From NCBI GenBank assembly GCA_017303415.1, contig JAFLBJ010000001.1, forward strand, positions 2,914,001 through 2,978,000: a DNA stretch of 64,000 nucleotides, in the 5' to 3' direction. Source of the DNA: Chitinophagales bacterium (GTDB lineage Bacteria > Bacteroidota > Bacteroidia > Chitinophagales > Chitinophagaceae). Every line of letters begins with the position of its first letter. Position 1 is the first letter of the stretch. Below the pieces are notes generated by a model. The model ran no database searches, was not told the origin of the DNA, and worked only from the letters and a program-made list of their open reading frames with translations. Of the stretch, positions 42,034 to 51,353 are shown piece after piece. Position numbers and translations under genes: made by a program.

Positions 42034-43494
42034 ATGACCAAGATGAAACTCCTCCTTCTCCCCGTCTTTCTTCTGGCCCTGCTGCCAACCTTTGGGCAGA
42101 AGAAAGTAGATCCGGTTACACAATCGGCCATGGCGGGTATTTCATTACCTGCCAATAGCCGAATGGACAAAAGGTTTTTGTCCGAAACCGGGGCACGAAT
42201 ATTATTGGAGCTCGAAAGCAAAAAATATGGTACCGGTATTGGTGCGGTGGAGGTATTGTACCTGCCGCCTGTTTCAACCTCCGGTTATAATTCAGATTCG
42301 CTGATCGATCAACTGATCACCCAGGGTTGGAACCTTGCGCCCGTAGAAGGTGATGATAAATTTGTGTGGTTGGAAAAAGGTGGTCAGTACCTGATGGGTT
42401 ATTTTTCGATGGATAAAAAGGAAAGCAATCTCTATTTTGGAATACCCGAGCAGGCACCTGCAGTTTCCTTTGAGCCCATGCAGGACCCCAATGCCGGTGG
42501 TGGTCAAACCTACTCGCCTCCCCAGAACGAAACCACGGTGAATAATACGCCGGTAAACAATGAGCCCGATACCAATACCCCGGTAAACAATACCCCGGTC
42601 AATAACACCCCCGACCCGGGTACTCAGGGACAAATGGGATCCTCAGGCAATACCCTTCAGAATTCAGGTTTTACCGAAACACGTTTTGATAATGGCTGGG
42701 TCAGTACAGCCAAGGAAGACTGGGTAGAAGTGGTAAAAGGGAATATAAAAGTCATCCTTCATTACCCCAATCCCAATGCCAATTCGACAAGTTCAGATAT
42801 GGCCGATAATTGTGGAGTAGCCTGGAACCTATTGGTGGCTCCCCGGTATAGTTCCATTCAGAATTATCAACTGGGTCCAAATCTCCTGGATTGGGAGAAA
42901 GCCTATTTCTGTCAGGCCACTCTTACCGAAAACCAGACCGGGCAACGGGTATTGGTTTCCCTTTTCAGAAAAGCGAGTACGGTTTGGATGGAAGTAGTGA
43001 CTCCCGATGAACAGAGCTTTGCCAATGAGTTTGGTTTTACAATGCAAACCCTTCAAAACGCGGGGTTGGATGTTTGGAACAAGATAAAGCTGATGTATGG
43101 ATACAATCGGTTTGGGGTAAAAGAATTTGAACTGACCGGTCTTTGGGCAGACAGGTTTTCCAGCAATACCTTTTATGCCAACATTTACACCGGGGCCAGT
43201 GCAGGCATGAGCACCTATTCCAGTTCACAGGAATTTGACTTTTTTGCACCAGGGCGATATAAATGGAATATCGTCGCGGCCAATTCATATGGTGGACAAA
43301 CTCAATTTGCCTCTGCAAAGAGTGAAGGAAATTTCAAGATGGTGAATGACTGGCAGGTCTGGTTTTCCGACATCGAGAAAAAACCAAAGAAATACGATGT
43401 GTATTTCTCCTATATCAAAGGAGCAAAAGTATTATGGATGAATGATGCGGAATATCCGGGCTCGGGGATATTTAGTGGGTATATGAAGAAGTGA
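42034..43494 (+). CDS. Secreted protein of unknown function with Asn-Thr-Pro repeats
   Basis: 486 residues from ATG 42034 (42043 is equally possible); the frame is open to a TTG inside the preceding repeat. The signal peptide ends near FGQ. Residues about 30-150 form one region of unknown fold; about 165-195 is a low-complexity linker of NTPVNN repeats coded by 12-bp DNA repeats; the rest (about 200-486) is a larger beta-rich region with no family I recognise. Same direction as the CDC-like gene, separated by a palindromic repeat, so cotranscription is uncertain. Its stop lies in a heptad array. Confidence 0.75.
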   Translation: MTKMKLLLLPVFLLALLPTFGQKKVDPVTQSAMAGISLPANSRMDKRFLSETGARILLELESKKYGTGIGAVEVLYLPPVSTSGYNSDSLIDQLITQGWNLAPVEGDDKFVWLEKGGQYLMGYFSMDKKESNLYFGIPEQAPAVSFEPMQDPNAGGGQTYSPPQNETTVNNTPVNNEPDTNTPVNNTPVNNTPDPGTQGQMGSSGNTLQNSGFTETRFDNGWVSTAKEDWVEVVKGNIKVILHYPNPNANSTSSDMADNCGVAWNLLVAPRYSSIQNYQLGPNLLDWEKAYFCQATLTENQTGQRVLVSLFRKASTVWMEVVTPDEQSFANEFGFTMQTLQNAGLDVWNKIKLMYGYNRFGVKEFELTGLWADRFSSNTFYANIYTGASAGMSTYSSSQEFDFFAPGRYKWNIVAANSYGGQTQFASAKSEGNFKMVNDWQVWFSDIEKKPKKYDVYFSYIKGAKVLWMNDAEYPGSGIFSGYMKK

Positions 43495-43565
43495 GGGATG
43501 AGGCGTGAATCGTGAGACGTGAGATGAAACTCACGATTCACGTCTCACGATTCACGTCTCACGTT
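43488..43565. repeat. CGTGAGA heptad palindrome
   Basis: Five left units (GTGAGGG, ATGAGGC, GTGAATC, GTGAGAC, GTGAGAT), a 5-base spacer, then four or more complementary units (TCACGAT, TCACGTC). Strict 7-bp period. It begins at the stop of the secreted-protein gene and ends shortly before fmt. The same unit family is at 52.2 kb. Confidence 0.92.
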
Positions 43566-43589
43566 TAACAATTCGCTACCTTCGCCCCA

Positions 43590-44522
43590 ATGAAATCCCT
43601 CCCCTCCCTCCGGATCATTTTCATGGGCACGCCTGAGTTTGCCGTTGCTTCACTGGATGCGCTTGTGCAGGCCGGAGCCAACATTGTGGCAGTAGTGACG
43701 GCACCAGACAAACCTGCTGGCAGGGGCATGCAACTCACCCAAAGTGCGGTTAAAAAATATTCGGTGGACAAAGGGATCGAGGTTTTACAACCTGAAAAAT
43801 TACGTGACCCCGTTTTTATTGACCGCTTGAAAACCCTGAAAGCGGATATACAGGTTGTGGTTGCTTTCCGGATGTTGCCAGAAATGGTTTGGAATATGCC
43901 TCCTATGGGTTCAGTCAATCTGCACGGGTCCTTATTGCCTCAATACCGCGGCGCTGCCCCTATAAATTGGGCAGTAATAAATGGTGAAAAGGAAACCGGT
44001 GTTACGACCTTTCGGCTTAAACATGAAATAGACACGGGTGATATTTTATTACAGGATTCCTTTCCGATTGGCGAAAATGAAACTGCGGGAGAAGTTCATG
44101 ACCGAATGAAAGAAATTGGTGCGCGATTATTGGTCAGGACCATCGAAGGTTTGGCGGATGAGACCCTGAAGGAAAAACCACAGGATAGTTTTCCCGTTTC
44201 GTCACTCAAACACGCGCCTAAAATATTTACGGAGACCTGCCGGATCAATTTCAGCCAATCAACCGAGCAGGTGCATAACCTGATCCGGGGACTTTCCCCA
44301 TTCCCTGGTGCTTTTACCACCCTTCAGGGAAAAACCTTAAAGATCTATCGTACAGAGAAAGAAATAACGCCTCCGCAGCAGGCTTTTGGTGAATTTGTAA
44401 CCAATGGGAAAAATGAACTCAAATTTGCCTGTAGCGACGGGTATGTTCAGGTGAAGGAATTACAGATGGAAGGAAAAAAGAGAATGGGCGTGGAAGAATT
44501 TCTAAGAGGCTTCCGAATTTAG
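43590..44522 (+). CDS. fmt: Methionyl-tRNA formyltransferase
   Basis: 310 residues, standard length. The N-terminal formyltransferase domain has MGTPEFAVASLD, the catalytic block LHGSLLPQYRGAAPINWAV and the folate loop; the C-terminal OB-like domain covers about residues 205-310 (INFSQSTEQVHNLIRGLSPFPGA). It formylates initiator Met-tRNA. A near-consensus -7 box (TACCTTCG) ends 5 bases before the ATG. No def gene is adjacent. Convergent with the LysM gene. Confidence 0.95.
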   Translation: MKSLPSLRIIFMGTPEFAVASLDALVQAGANIVAVVTAPDKPAGRGMQLTQSAVKKYSVDKGIEVLQPEKLRDPVFIDRLKTLKADIQVVVAFRMLPEMVWNMPPMGSVNLHGSLLPQYRGAAPINWAVINGEKETGVTTFRLKHEIDTGDILLQDSFPIGENETAGEVHDRMKEIGARLLVRTIEGLADETLKEKPQDSFPVSSLKHAPKIFTETCRINFSQSTEQVHNLIRGLSPFPGAFTTLQGKTLKIYRTEKEITPPQQAFGEFVTNGKNELKFACSDGYVQVKELQMEGKKRMGVEEFLRGFRI

Positions 44523-44523
44523 C

Positions 44524-44598
44524 TATCCTTGCGTCCCTTTGCGCCCTGGCGTCTTGGCGGTAAAGTAACTTAACCGCAAAGACGCTAAGGCACAAAGA
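44524..44598. repeat. GCAAAG/GCGTC inverted element between fmt and LysM gene
   Basis: Left arm about 44528-44561 (CTTGCGT, TTTGCGC, CTTGGCG units) and right arm 44573-44597 pair imperfectly. It belongs to the same broad family as the elements at 6.8, 41.9 and 58.0 kb and fills the gap between two convergent stops. Confidence 0.75.
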
Positions 44599-44601
44599 AG
44601 T

Positions 44602-45549
44602 TTACCACTCGATTTGAACAATGAATTTCTCGGTATTGGCTTCTGGGATTTCAAGTACTGAAGAAGCCGCGTTGCTGATCCGGATATCCAGGCCTTGATT
44701 AAGTTTGATCCCCGCCATTTCTCCCAGTACTTTAGCATAAACAACCTTCCCATTCTCGGGATTGGATAGCTTTACGATCGTTCCAGGCAGCACATTATCC
44801 ATTAACAGGTAAAACTTACCATCCTGCCAGCCACTCAGGGTTTTGAAAATACTGGCATTGACGGTCTGTTGTTTTGAAACGGGCTGTAACTTGATCTGCT
44901 GATCAAAGAAGGCTTTAAAGTAACCCTCTGCCCCGGTTCTTTGCGGAGTGGGTTGAACTGGTTTTGGATCAACCTTCACTTGCTCGGATACAACTGGCTT
45001 TTGAGTTTCCACTACCGGCTTTTCCTGTACGATCTCGGGTTCTGCAGGTTTAACCGGATCTTTTGTCTCGGGTTTATTGGCAACAACTTCAGGTTTATTC
45101 TTAGCCCATTCATCGGAAATAAGATAACCGATAACAAGGTATTGTCCGGCAGCGATATTATCCGACTTCAGGCCATTCCACTGGCGCAATTTTTCTGCTG
45201 TAAGTTTTTTGGAAAGCTGACTAACCCGAAACAATCCTTCACCCTGACCGGTCACATAATAAACAGGAGTGCCTCTTTGCGCCTGAAGATTGAAATTAGT
45301 ATCCGTTAATGGAACCTGGATAAGCTGACCAATGGCCAGTCCTTTAGACATATCCCAGTTATTATAGGAAGCCAGGTGACGGGGATGAACATTATACAAC
45401 CGACCGATTGAATACAGGCCTTCTTTTGCCGCTACGGAATGCTCCAGATAGAGTCCGTTCGATCCTTTTTTGACCACCAGGCGGTTGTCCTGAGCGATTA
45501 CCAACATATTGACCGCCAGGAACAATCCTAAAAAAATCATCTTCTTCAT
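44602..45549 (-). CDS. Secreted LysM-domain protein
   Basis: 315 residues with a signal peptide ending near VIAQ (residue 19). A LysM motif spans about residues 33-80 (HSVAAKEGLYSIGRLYNVHP ... IGQLIQVPL) and a second, diverged one about 95-145 (GEGLFRVSQLSKKLT ... GQYLVIGYL). A Pro/Val/Lys-rich linker follows, then a C-terminal beta domain (about 215-315) of the type found in RlpA/EndoU-like envelope proteins but not assigned. It probably binds peptidoglycan. Confidence 0.85.
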   Translation of the reverse strand: MKKMIFLGLFLAVNMLVIAQDNRLVVKKGSNGLYLEHSVAAKEGLYSIGRLYNVHPRHLASYNNWDMSKGLAIGQLIQVPLTDTNFNLQAQRGTPVYYVTGQGEGLFRVSQLSKKLTAEKLRQWNGLKSDNIAAGQYLVIGYLISDEWAKNKPEVVANKPETKDPVKPAEPEIVQEKPVVETQKPVVSEQVKVDPKPVQPTPQRTGAEGYFKAFFDQQIKLQPVSKQQTVNASIFKTLSGWQDGKFYLLMDNVLPGTIVKLSNPENGKVVYAKVLGEMAGIKLNQGLDIRISNAASSVLEIPEANTEKFIVQIEW

Positions 45550-45584
45550 ACGATCCGGGTTTGGCCTGCAAAGATGAGGAAATT

Positions 45585-46955
45585 TTACCCATTCGCTCCA
45601 TCCTCTTTGAGAATTCGCAACTCTTTGGGATAGTAGTTATTGACGCGATTGGGCAACACATTGACCCATCCCAGGTTATGCCCCGAAAATTGGGCCAGTT
45701 GCCACCCACGGATTGAGCCACCAGTGATCTCTTTTCGCTGCAAATAACGGATGGCCTGCTCTTTATCCAGGTCCAAGCGGGGGATTTCGTGCGGAATATA
45801 TCCGGTCATTGCGAGGGCATGGTCCGGGATCAATTTATCCCGCATCCATTCACCTACCCGAAAACCCGCATTGACCACACGGAGGGACTGGAATAAAGCC
45901 CCTATGACCTGCTGGCTTTCTTCCTGTATGGCCTGAATGAATTGCTCATGTTTCCACAAAAAGAGTCCGTCCTGTTTGATCCAGGGGGAAATATCAGTCT
46001 GTTCTTTTCGGGATAAGGGGCTGATCTTTTTTTCTTTGCTGTAAGCCGGTCCTTCCTCCCCATGCGGTTTACGAAAACAACCCAGAAAGAATCCCTCGCC
46101 TTTAACCTGATCGGGCCAAAATCGGTATCCTCTTGCTCCTGTAGTTGATTCGGTTTCAACGATCCTCCATTCATTTTCCAAAGTGAGCGAGATGGATTCC
46201 AATCCACCTTCCTGTATTAACCAATCCAGGATCGATTCATCCTCCTCCTTTGAATAGGAGCAGGTGGAATAGATCAATATTCCCTCTTTTTTTAACACGG
46301 GTAAAATATCCGCTAATATCCGTTGTTGGCGCTGACTGCAGAGTGTCACCGCTTCTTCGCTCCATTCATTTATCGCGTCAGGATCACGTCTAAACAAACC
46401 ACTTCCGCTGCAAGGCGCGTCGACCACTACAACATCAAACCAGCCTTCCAGGCGGGTAAAATCGCGAGGATCATTGTTCGTAACCACCACATTGGCCCCG
46501 CCCCACTTCATGCAATTCTCATAGAGGATATGACTTCTCGAACGGATCACCTCATTGCTCACCAAAAGGCTGTCATTGGAAAGCAGGGATTGAAGATGGG
46601 TGGACTTACCTCCCGGGGCCGCACTGATATCCAATACCCGCAAGGGCTTTGACAGATCAAGCGATTGGCGCATGGCCTGTTCGAGGAACATGGAACTGGC
46701 TTCCTGTACATAATACGTTCCCGCATGAAAGAAGGGATCGAAGGTGAAGGATGGTCTTTTCTCCAGATAATAACCGAATTCCGACCAGGGAACTTTCTCT
46801 GCCACAGGAAGAGAAGCAGGAGCGATAGAGCATTTAAGAGGATTGATCCGGATGGACGTCAATGATCCGGACTCGCCATGTACTTGCATGAACGCCTCCC
46901 TGTTAAAACCAGGCAGGCCATTCAGTGATTGCAACAAGGCAGCAGGTATTGGCAC
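45585..46955 (-). CDS. RsmB/RsmF-type RNA m5C methyltransferase (NOL1/NOP2/Sun)
   Basis: 456 residues. The SAM-binding motif is VLDISAAPGGKSTHLQ, the first catalytic cysteine is in VVVDAPCSGSGLFRRDP and the second in IYSTCSYSKEEDE, as expected for dual-Cys RNA m5C methyltransferases. A C-terminal PUA-like region (about 330-456) resembles RsmF, which modifies 16S rRNA C1407. The exact target is inferred. It follows pntB after 9 bases. Confidence 0.88.
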   Translation of the reverse strand: MPIPAALLQSLNGLPGFNREAFMQVHGESGSLTSIRINPLKCSIAPASLPVAEKVPWSEFGYYLEKRPSFTFDPFFHAGTYYVQEASSMFLEQAMRQSLDLSKPLRVLDISAAPGGKSTHLQSLLSNDSLLVSNEVIRSRSHILYENCMKWGGANVVVTNNDPRDFTRLEGWFDVVVVDAPCSGSGLFRRDPDAINEWSEEAVTLCSQRQQRILADILPVLKKEGILIYSTCSYSKEEDESILDWLIQEGGLESISLTLENEWRIVETESTTGARGYRFWPDQVKGEGFFLGCFRKPHGEEGPAYSKEKKISPLSRKEQTDISPWIKQDGLFLWKHEQFIQAIQEESQQVIGALFQSLRVVNAGFRVGEWMRDKLIPDHALAMTGYIPHEIPRLDLDKEQAIRYLQRKEITGGSIRGWQLAQFSGHNLGWVNVLPNRVNNYYPKELRILKEDGANG

Positions 46956-46964
46956 GCAAGGAAA

Positions 46965-48437
46965 TTAGATGCTTTTGATTTCAGCGATAAGGTCCTGGAG
47001 TACTTTCTTCGCATCGCCAAAAAGCATGGAGGTCTTTGGCCGGAAAAACAGATCATTCTCAATGCCTGCATAACCCGGTTTCATGCTTCGTTTGTTCACG
47101 ATAACTGTCTTGGCCAATTCCACATCCAGGATCGGCATACCGTATATGGGAGAAGAAGGGTCAGATTTAGCCGCCGGGTTCACCACATCATTCGCACCCA
47201 GGATCAACACCACATCGGTATTATGAAATTCCTCGTTGGCTTGTTCCATTTCCAACAATTTATCATAAGCTACATCAGCCTCTGCGAGCAGCACATTCAT
47301 ATGACCGGGCATACGACCTGCCACCGGATGAATGGCATATTTTACCTCTACCCCTTTGGCTTCAAGTAATTTTTCCAGTTCATGACAGGCATGTTGTGCC
47401 TGGGCAACGGCCAATCCATAGCCGGGAACAATAAAAACCTTCTGGGCATAGCTCATCACCACGGCGGTATCACTCAGGTTGATCTCCTTGTAGCTACCTT
47501 GTTGGGTTGATCCACCGGCAGCGGCTTTCGCACCTCCGCCAAATGACCCGATAAGTACATTCGCCAATGAACGGTTCATGGCTTTACACATCAGTATCGT
47601 TAACAAGGTACCTGCGGCACCCACCAGGATACCCCCTGTAAGCATCACTTTATTATCATAGAGGAAGCCCCCACTGGCAGCGGCTACACCGGTAAAGGAG
47701 TTCAGCAGCGAAATAACCACTGGCATATCTGCTCCACCGATCGGTAACACAAAAAAGACACCGTAGATCAACGCGAGCGCGAAGATCAGGTAGAAGAGCA
47801 GGTGGCTCGAAGCAGGCACCCATCCTACGACATACACGGCCAATCCCAAAATAACCGCCAGCAACACAAGATTGAATATATGCTGACCGGGAAATGCAAA
47901 GTCTTTCATCCGGCCATTCAATTTAGCCCAGGCCACCATGGAACCTGCAAAGGATACGGACCCGATGATCAGGCCAAGCATGATGGTGATCAACATTCCT
48001 GCGGGAACAGGAAGTTGAAGTATTTCAGTGGTACCTACCACGTCTGATACATAGGACTCTTCGATGCTGATTGAAAAATTATTATTGGCTAAATGATCGA
48101 ATTCGATAAAAGAGATAAGCGCGGCACAGGCACCACCCATTCCATTGAACAGGCTGACCATTTCCGGCATGGCGGTCATCTTTACTTTTTTAGCCGCCAG
48201 GGTTCCCACGATCGAGCCGATCAGGATACCACCAAAAATCCATCCGTAGTTATGTAATTTATTTCCGGCCTCGTCACGATACAGAAAAATAGTACCCAGA
48301 ATGGCAATGGTCATTCCTGTAGCGGCCACCCAGTTTCCTTTTCGGGCAGTAGCAGGATTGGAAAGCATTTTCAGGCCAATGATAAAAGTGATCGATCCGA
48401 TCAGGTAACTAAGCGTAAGTAGGTTGAGATCCATCAT
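46965..48437 (-). CDS. pntB: NAD(P) transhydrogenase subunit beta
   Basis: 490 residues. About nine membrane helices (dII part) are followed by the NADP-binding dIII domain from about residue 310, with VPGYGLAVAQAQHACHE, HPVAGRMPGHMNVLLAEA and GANDVVNPAAKSDPSSPIYGMP. With the two upstream subunits it couples proton influx to NADPH formation. Last gene of the pnt trio, 5 bases after the small subunit. Confidence 0.96.
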   Translation of the reverse strand: MMDLNLLTLSYLIGSITFIIGLKMLSNPATARKGNWVAATGMTIAILGTIFLYRDEAGNKLHNYGWIFGGILIGSIVGTLAAKKVKMTAMPEMVSLFNGMGGACAALISFIEFDHLANNNFSISIEESYVSDVVGTTEILQLPVPAGMLITIMLGLIIGSVSFAGSMVAWAKLNGRMKDFAFPGQHIFNLVLLAVILGLAVYVVGWVPASSHLLFYLIFALALIYGVFFVLPIGGADMPVVISLLNSFTGVAAASGGFLYDNKVMLTGGILVGAAGTLLTILMCKAMNRSLANVLIGSFGGGAKAAAGGSTQQGSYKEINLSDTAVVMSYAQKVFIVPGYGLAVAQAQHACHELEKLLEAKGVEVKYAIHPVAGRMPGHMNVLLAEADVAYDKLLEMEQANEEFHNTDVVLILGANDVVNPAAKSDPSSPIYGMPILDVELAKTVIVNKRSMKPGYAGIENDLFFRPKTSMLFGDAKKVLQDLIAEIKSI

Positions 48438-48442
48438 TCGAA

Positions 48443-48751
48443 TTACTTTTTCTTTTTGAACATCTCCAGCATACGGTCGGTGACAACAAAACCACCCACC
48501 ACATTCAGGGTTCCAAGTATCACGGCCAGAAAGCCGAGTATAAGGGCCAGATAATTATCGTGTTCAGCCTTGCCCATCACAATGATAGCACCAATGATCA
48601 CTACTCCGTGAATCGCGTTGGCCCCACTCATCAATGGCGTATGTAACACACTGGGCACCCGGCCAATGACCTCAATACCCACAAAGATCATCAGGATCAC
48701 GATGTAGATGATCTGCTGATTGGCTGTTATCCATCCGAGAATTGAATCCAT
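48443..48751 (-). CDS. pntAB: NAD(P) transhydrogenase small alpha subunit (membrane part)
   Basis: 102 residues with three or four hydrophobic helices and the typical VIGRVPSVLHTPLMSGANAIHGVV motif (about residues 27-50). In E. coli this is the C-terminal part of PntA; here it is a separate gene as in many bacteria with split PntA. Confidence 0.94.
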   Translation of the reverse strand: MDSILGWITANQQIIYIVILMIFVGIEVIGRVPSVLHTPLMSGANAIHGVVIIGAIIVMGKAEHDNYLALILGFLAVILGTLNVVGGFVVTDRMLEMFKKKK

Positions 48752-48775
48752 TTTTATATTATTTCAATAAAAAAA

Positions 48776-49885
48776 TTATTTGACCCGTTCATGCACGATC
48801 TCCCCTTCATGGGTGATACAACTTCCCTTTACGAGATCGTCTTCCCAATTCAGGTGAAGCTGGCCTTCCTTGGTGATCAGCAGGGCCAGAAAATTCAGGA
48901 TATTCTTACCGTACATTTTACTTGCATCCGAAGGCATGGTCGCTTGCAGATTGGAATTGCCAATGATGCTGACCCCGCCTTGTACAACGGTCTCATTGTT
49001 TTTGGTAAAGGGTGTATTACCCCCTGTAGCGGCTGCCAGATCGATAATGATGGAACCCGGGCGCATGGCAGCGATCATTTCCTCTGTGATCAGGATCGGG
49101 GCTTTTTTACCAGGGATCTGCGCCGTGGTAATGATAATATCTGCCTTAGCAGCTGATTCAGCGATCCGGGCTTTCTGCCTTTGCATAAAATCTTCGGATT
49201 GCTCTACGGCATATCCGCCAGCTTTTGAGGCATCGGCGGCTCCTTCTACTTCAATGAATTTCGCACCCAGACTCATCACCTCCTCTTTCACAGCCGGACG
49301 CGTATCGAATACTTCTACTACCGCACCCAGTCGGCGCGAAGTAGCAATGGCCTGGAGACCAGCTACGCCGGCCCCTAATATGAGCATTTTTGCGGGGGCA
49401 ATACTTCCTGCCGCGGTCATGAACATGGGGAAATAACGGGAGTAAGAGGCAGCTGCAGTCAGCACGGCCTTATACCCGGCGATATTAGCCTGCGAACTCA
49501 ATACATCCATGGCCTGGGCCCGGGTGGTACGCGGCAGCATATCAAGGGAAAAGGTTGTGATCTTATTCGTAGCCCATTGTTGCATGATGTCTTTCTGAAA
49601 CAATGGCTGGTATACACCCAACATCACCTTTCCGGCAAAGGAAGGACCACCCGCTTCTTCCGGCGTATGGATTCCCAGTAACAGATCAGCCGAGGCAATC
49701 ACCTCAGTCCGGCTTGTAACCCTGGCCCCGGCCTTAGTGTATTCACTATCCGGGCAAAAGGCCTTGGCCCCTGCATTTTCTTCAACAATGATCTGGATAC
49801 CTTTCTTGGTGAGGGTGGCGGCCGCTTCCGCCAGAAGGGATACTCTGGACTCGTATGCGGGTTCTTTTAGAATGCCTATCGTCAT
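48776..49885 (-). CDS. pntAA: NAD(P) transhydrogenase subunit alpha (NAD-binding)
   Basis: 369 residues forming the soluble dI domain: AlaDH/PntA N-terminal fold, GVAGLQAIATSRRLGAVVEVFDTRPAVKEE with the NAD motif, and KKAPILITEEMIAAMRPGSIIIDLAAATGGN. It binds NAD(H). First gene of the transhydrogenase operon. A TANNTTCG box (49904-49911, minus) precedes it. Confidence 0.95.
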   Translation of the reverse strand: MTIGILKEPAYESRVSLLAEAAATLTKKGIQIIVEENAGAKAFCPDSEYTKAGARVTSRTEVIASADLLLGIHTPEEAGGPSFAGKVMLGVYQPLFQKDIMQQWATNKITTFSLDMLPRTTRAQAMDVLSSQANIAGYKAVLTAAASYSRYFPMFMTAAGSIAPAKMLILGAGVAGLQAIATSRRLGAVVEVFDTRPAVKEEVMSLGAKFIEVEGAADASKAGGYAVEQSEDFMQRQKARIAESAAKADIIITTAQIPGKKAPILITEEMIAAMRPGSIIIDLAAATGGNTPFTKNNETVVQGGVSIIGNSNLQATMPSDASKMYGKNILNFLALLITKEGQLHLNWEDDLVKGSCITHEGEIVHERVK

Positions 49886-49972
49886 ATGGATAAATTCCAG
49901 GGTCGAAGGTAACGAATTTTAGGTTGTGGGAACAGGTGATAATTGTTAGCTGAAACCCTGATTATTCCACTC

Positions 49973-50779
49973 TTAGTACCGAATTGTGAAGTGAACCTTC
50001 TCCTTGAATTCCTCCCGAAAGAATACGATGCCAATAAAGAAGAGGTCAAGACTGCACTGTACCGCGGGATTCTGACATATCTCCCCCCAGGCTTCTTCCA
50101 TTTCCCGGCTCCAATGTATATCATCAAATATCAGGATCGTTTCGGGTCCGGCATGTTGGAGCAAGGCTTTAAAATACCGCAATGTGGGCTCTTTCCGGTG
50201 GTTGCCATCAATAAAGACCATATCCGGTCTGCCCAGTTTTTCCAGGGCGGGTAAAAGAGTTTGGTCAAAATTTCCTGTCACCACCTCAATATTCTCCAAC
50301 CCTAATTGATTAAAATGATGGGTGGCCAGTTCAGCAATGGAAGGGGCTCCTTCGAGCGTAAGAAGTTTAACCTTTTCGTTTGCCTGTGCCAGATAGGCAC
50401 TGGTTAAACCAAGCGAAGTACCCAACTCCAATATCTGTTGTGATCGATAATACCGGGCGATACGAAAAAGGAGCTGGGCATACTTGGGCGGTTTAGCGGC
50501 ATGGGTGGCAATGCTGGAGATGGACCGTTGATGTCCGGCGCCAGTGGTAGTACCTGCTCCAAGGTCTTCCACCGATACCATCCGCTTATCGTTGATTAAT
50601 TTTTTTCGTAGCGACTCCACTTTTTCATAGGCCGGATAGGTTGCACGATCGTTCAACACCTGTTTGATGAAACCAAACACAAAGGGAGAATGGGTGCCAT
50701 GCCCTTTACCATTGGAGGCGGAGAAATAGTAATGCAGGTATTTACCAATGAACCGGATTCTATGTAGCCAGTTTCCCAT
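49973..50779 (-). CDS. Class I SAM-dependent methyltransferase
   Basis: 268 residues. N-terminal region with HYYFSASNGKGHGTHSPFVF, then a Rossmann SAM domain: LELGTSLGLTSAYLAQA (motif I), MVFIDGNHRKEPTLRYFK (motif with metal/catalytic residues) and LIFDDIHWS. It resembles catechol-O-methyltransferase-like family 3 and is common near folA in this family, but the substrate is unknown. It is 14 bases after folA in the same direction. Confidence 0.82.
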   Translation of the reverse strand: MGNWLHRIRFIGKYLHYYFSASNGKGHGTHSPFVFGFIKQVLNDRATYPAYEKVESLRKKLINDKRMVSVEDLGAGTTTGAGHQRSISSIATHAAKPPKYAQLLFRIARYYRSQQILELGTSLGLTSAYLAQANEKVKLLTLEGAPSIAELATHHFNQLGLENIEVVTGNFDQTLLPALEKLGRPDMVFIDGNHRKEPTLRYFKALLQHAGPETILIFDDIHWSREMEEAWGEICQNPAVQCSLDLFFIGIVFFREEFKEKVHFTIRY

Positions 50780-50793
50780 TTATTATTGCTTGA

Positions 50794-51288
50794 TCAGGGT
50801 CTGGCCTCCCAACGTTCGAAACTATATGCGTATTTGTTCTTTTCATCCGGTTGGCAATCTCTTTTGAATGCCAGTTCCCATTTGGAAGGATCGATGGCGG
50901 GAAAGAAAACATCGCCTTCAAAATCCTGATGTATCCGGGTCAGGTATAAACGTTGCGCGAGTGGCAGGGCCAAAGAGAAAATCTCTGCTCCTCCGATTAT
51001 GAATATCTCTTTTACATCCAATGCTTCCGCGATTTTCTTCGCGCCCTCCAGCGAGTCAACCACATGTGCGCCTTCCGCATTGAACTCATTGTTTCGACTG
51101 ATCACAATATTGGTTCGTCCGGGAAGGGCTTTTCCCAATGACTCCCAGGTCTTTCTCCCCATTACAATGGGCATGGCCCAGGTGGTGTTTTTAAAATATT
51201 TCAGGTCTTCGGGAAGGTGCCAGGGAAGGCGGTTCTCTTTACCGATGACGTTGTTTTGGGAAACCGCAACTATGAGAGAAATAACCAT
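50794..51288 (-). CDS. folA: Dihydrofolate reductase
   Basis: 164 residues from ATG 51288, the normal DHFR length. The signature blocks are SLIVAVSQNNVIGKENRLPWHLPEDLKYFK, VMGRKTWESLG and IGGAEIFSLALP. It makes tetrahydrofolate, regenerated after the thymidylate synthase step encoded just upstream. The longer frame to 51345 runs through a GAATAAG-type array and is rejected as start. Confidence 0.95.
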   Translation of the reverse strand: MVISLIVAVSQNNVIGKENRLPWHLPEDLKYFKNTTWAMPIVMGRKTWESLGKALPGRTNIVISRNNEFNAEGAHVVDSLEGAKKIAEALDVKEIFIIGGAEIFSLALPLAQRLYLTRIHQDFEGDVFFPAIDPSKWELAFKRDCQPDEKNKYAYSFERWEARP

Positions 51289-51326
51289 TGAAATAAGGAA
51301 TAAGGAATTTGAAATAAGGAATACAA
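51289..51326. repeat. GAATAAG heptad array, single arm
   Basis: Five 7-bp units (TGAAATA, AGGAATA, AGGAATT, TGAAATA, AGGAATA) directly upstream of the folA start codon, in the 65-base thyA-folA gap. No inverted arm is present. Confidence 0.85.
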
Positions 51327-51353
51327 AAATAGGGCATCCAGGCAATTCACTTA

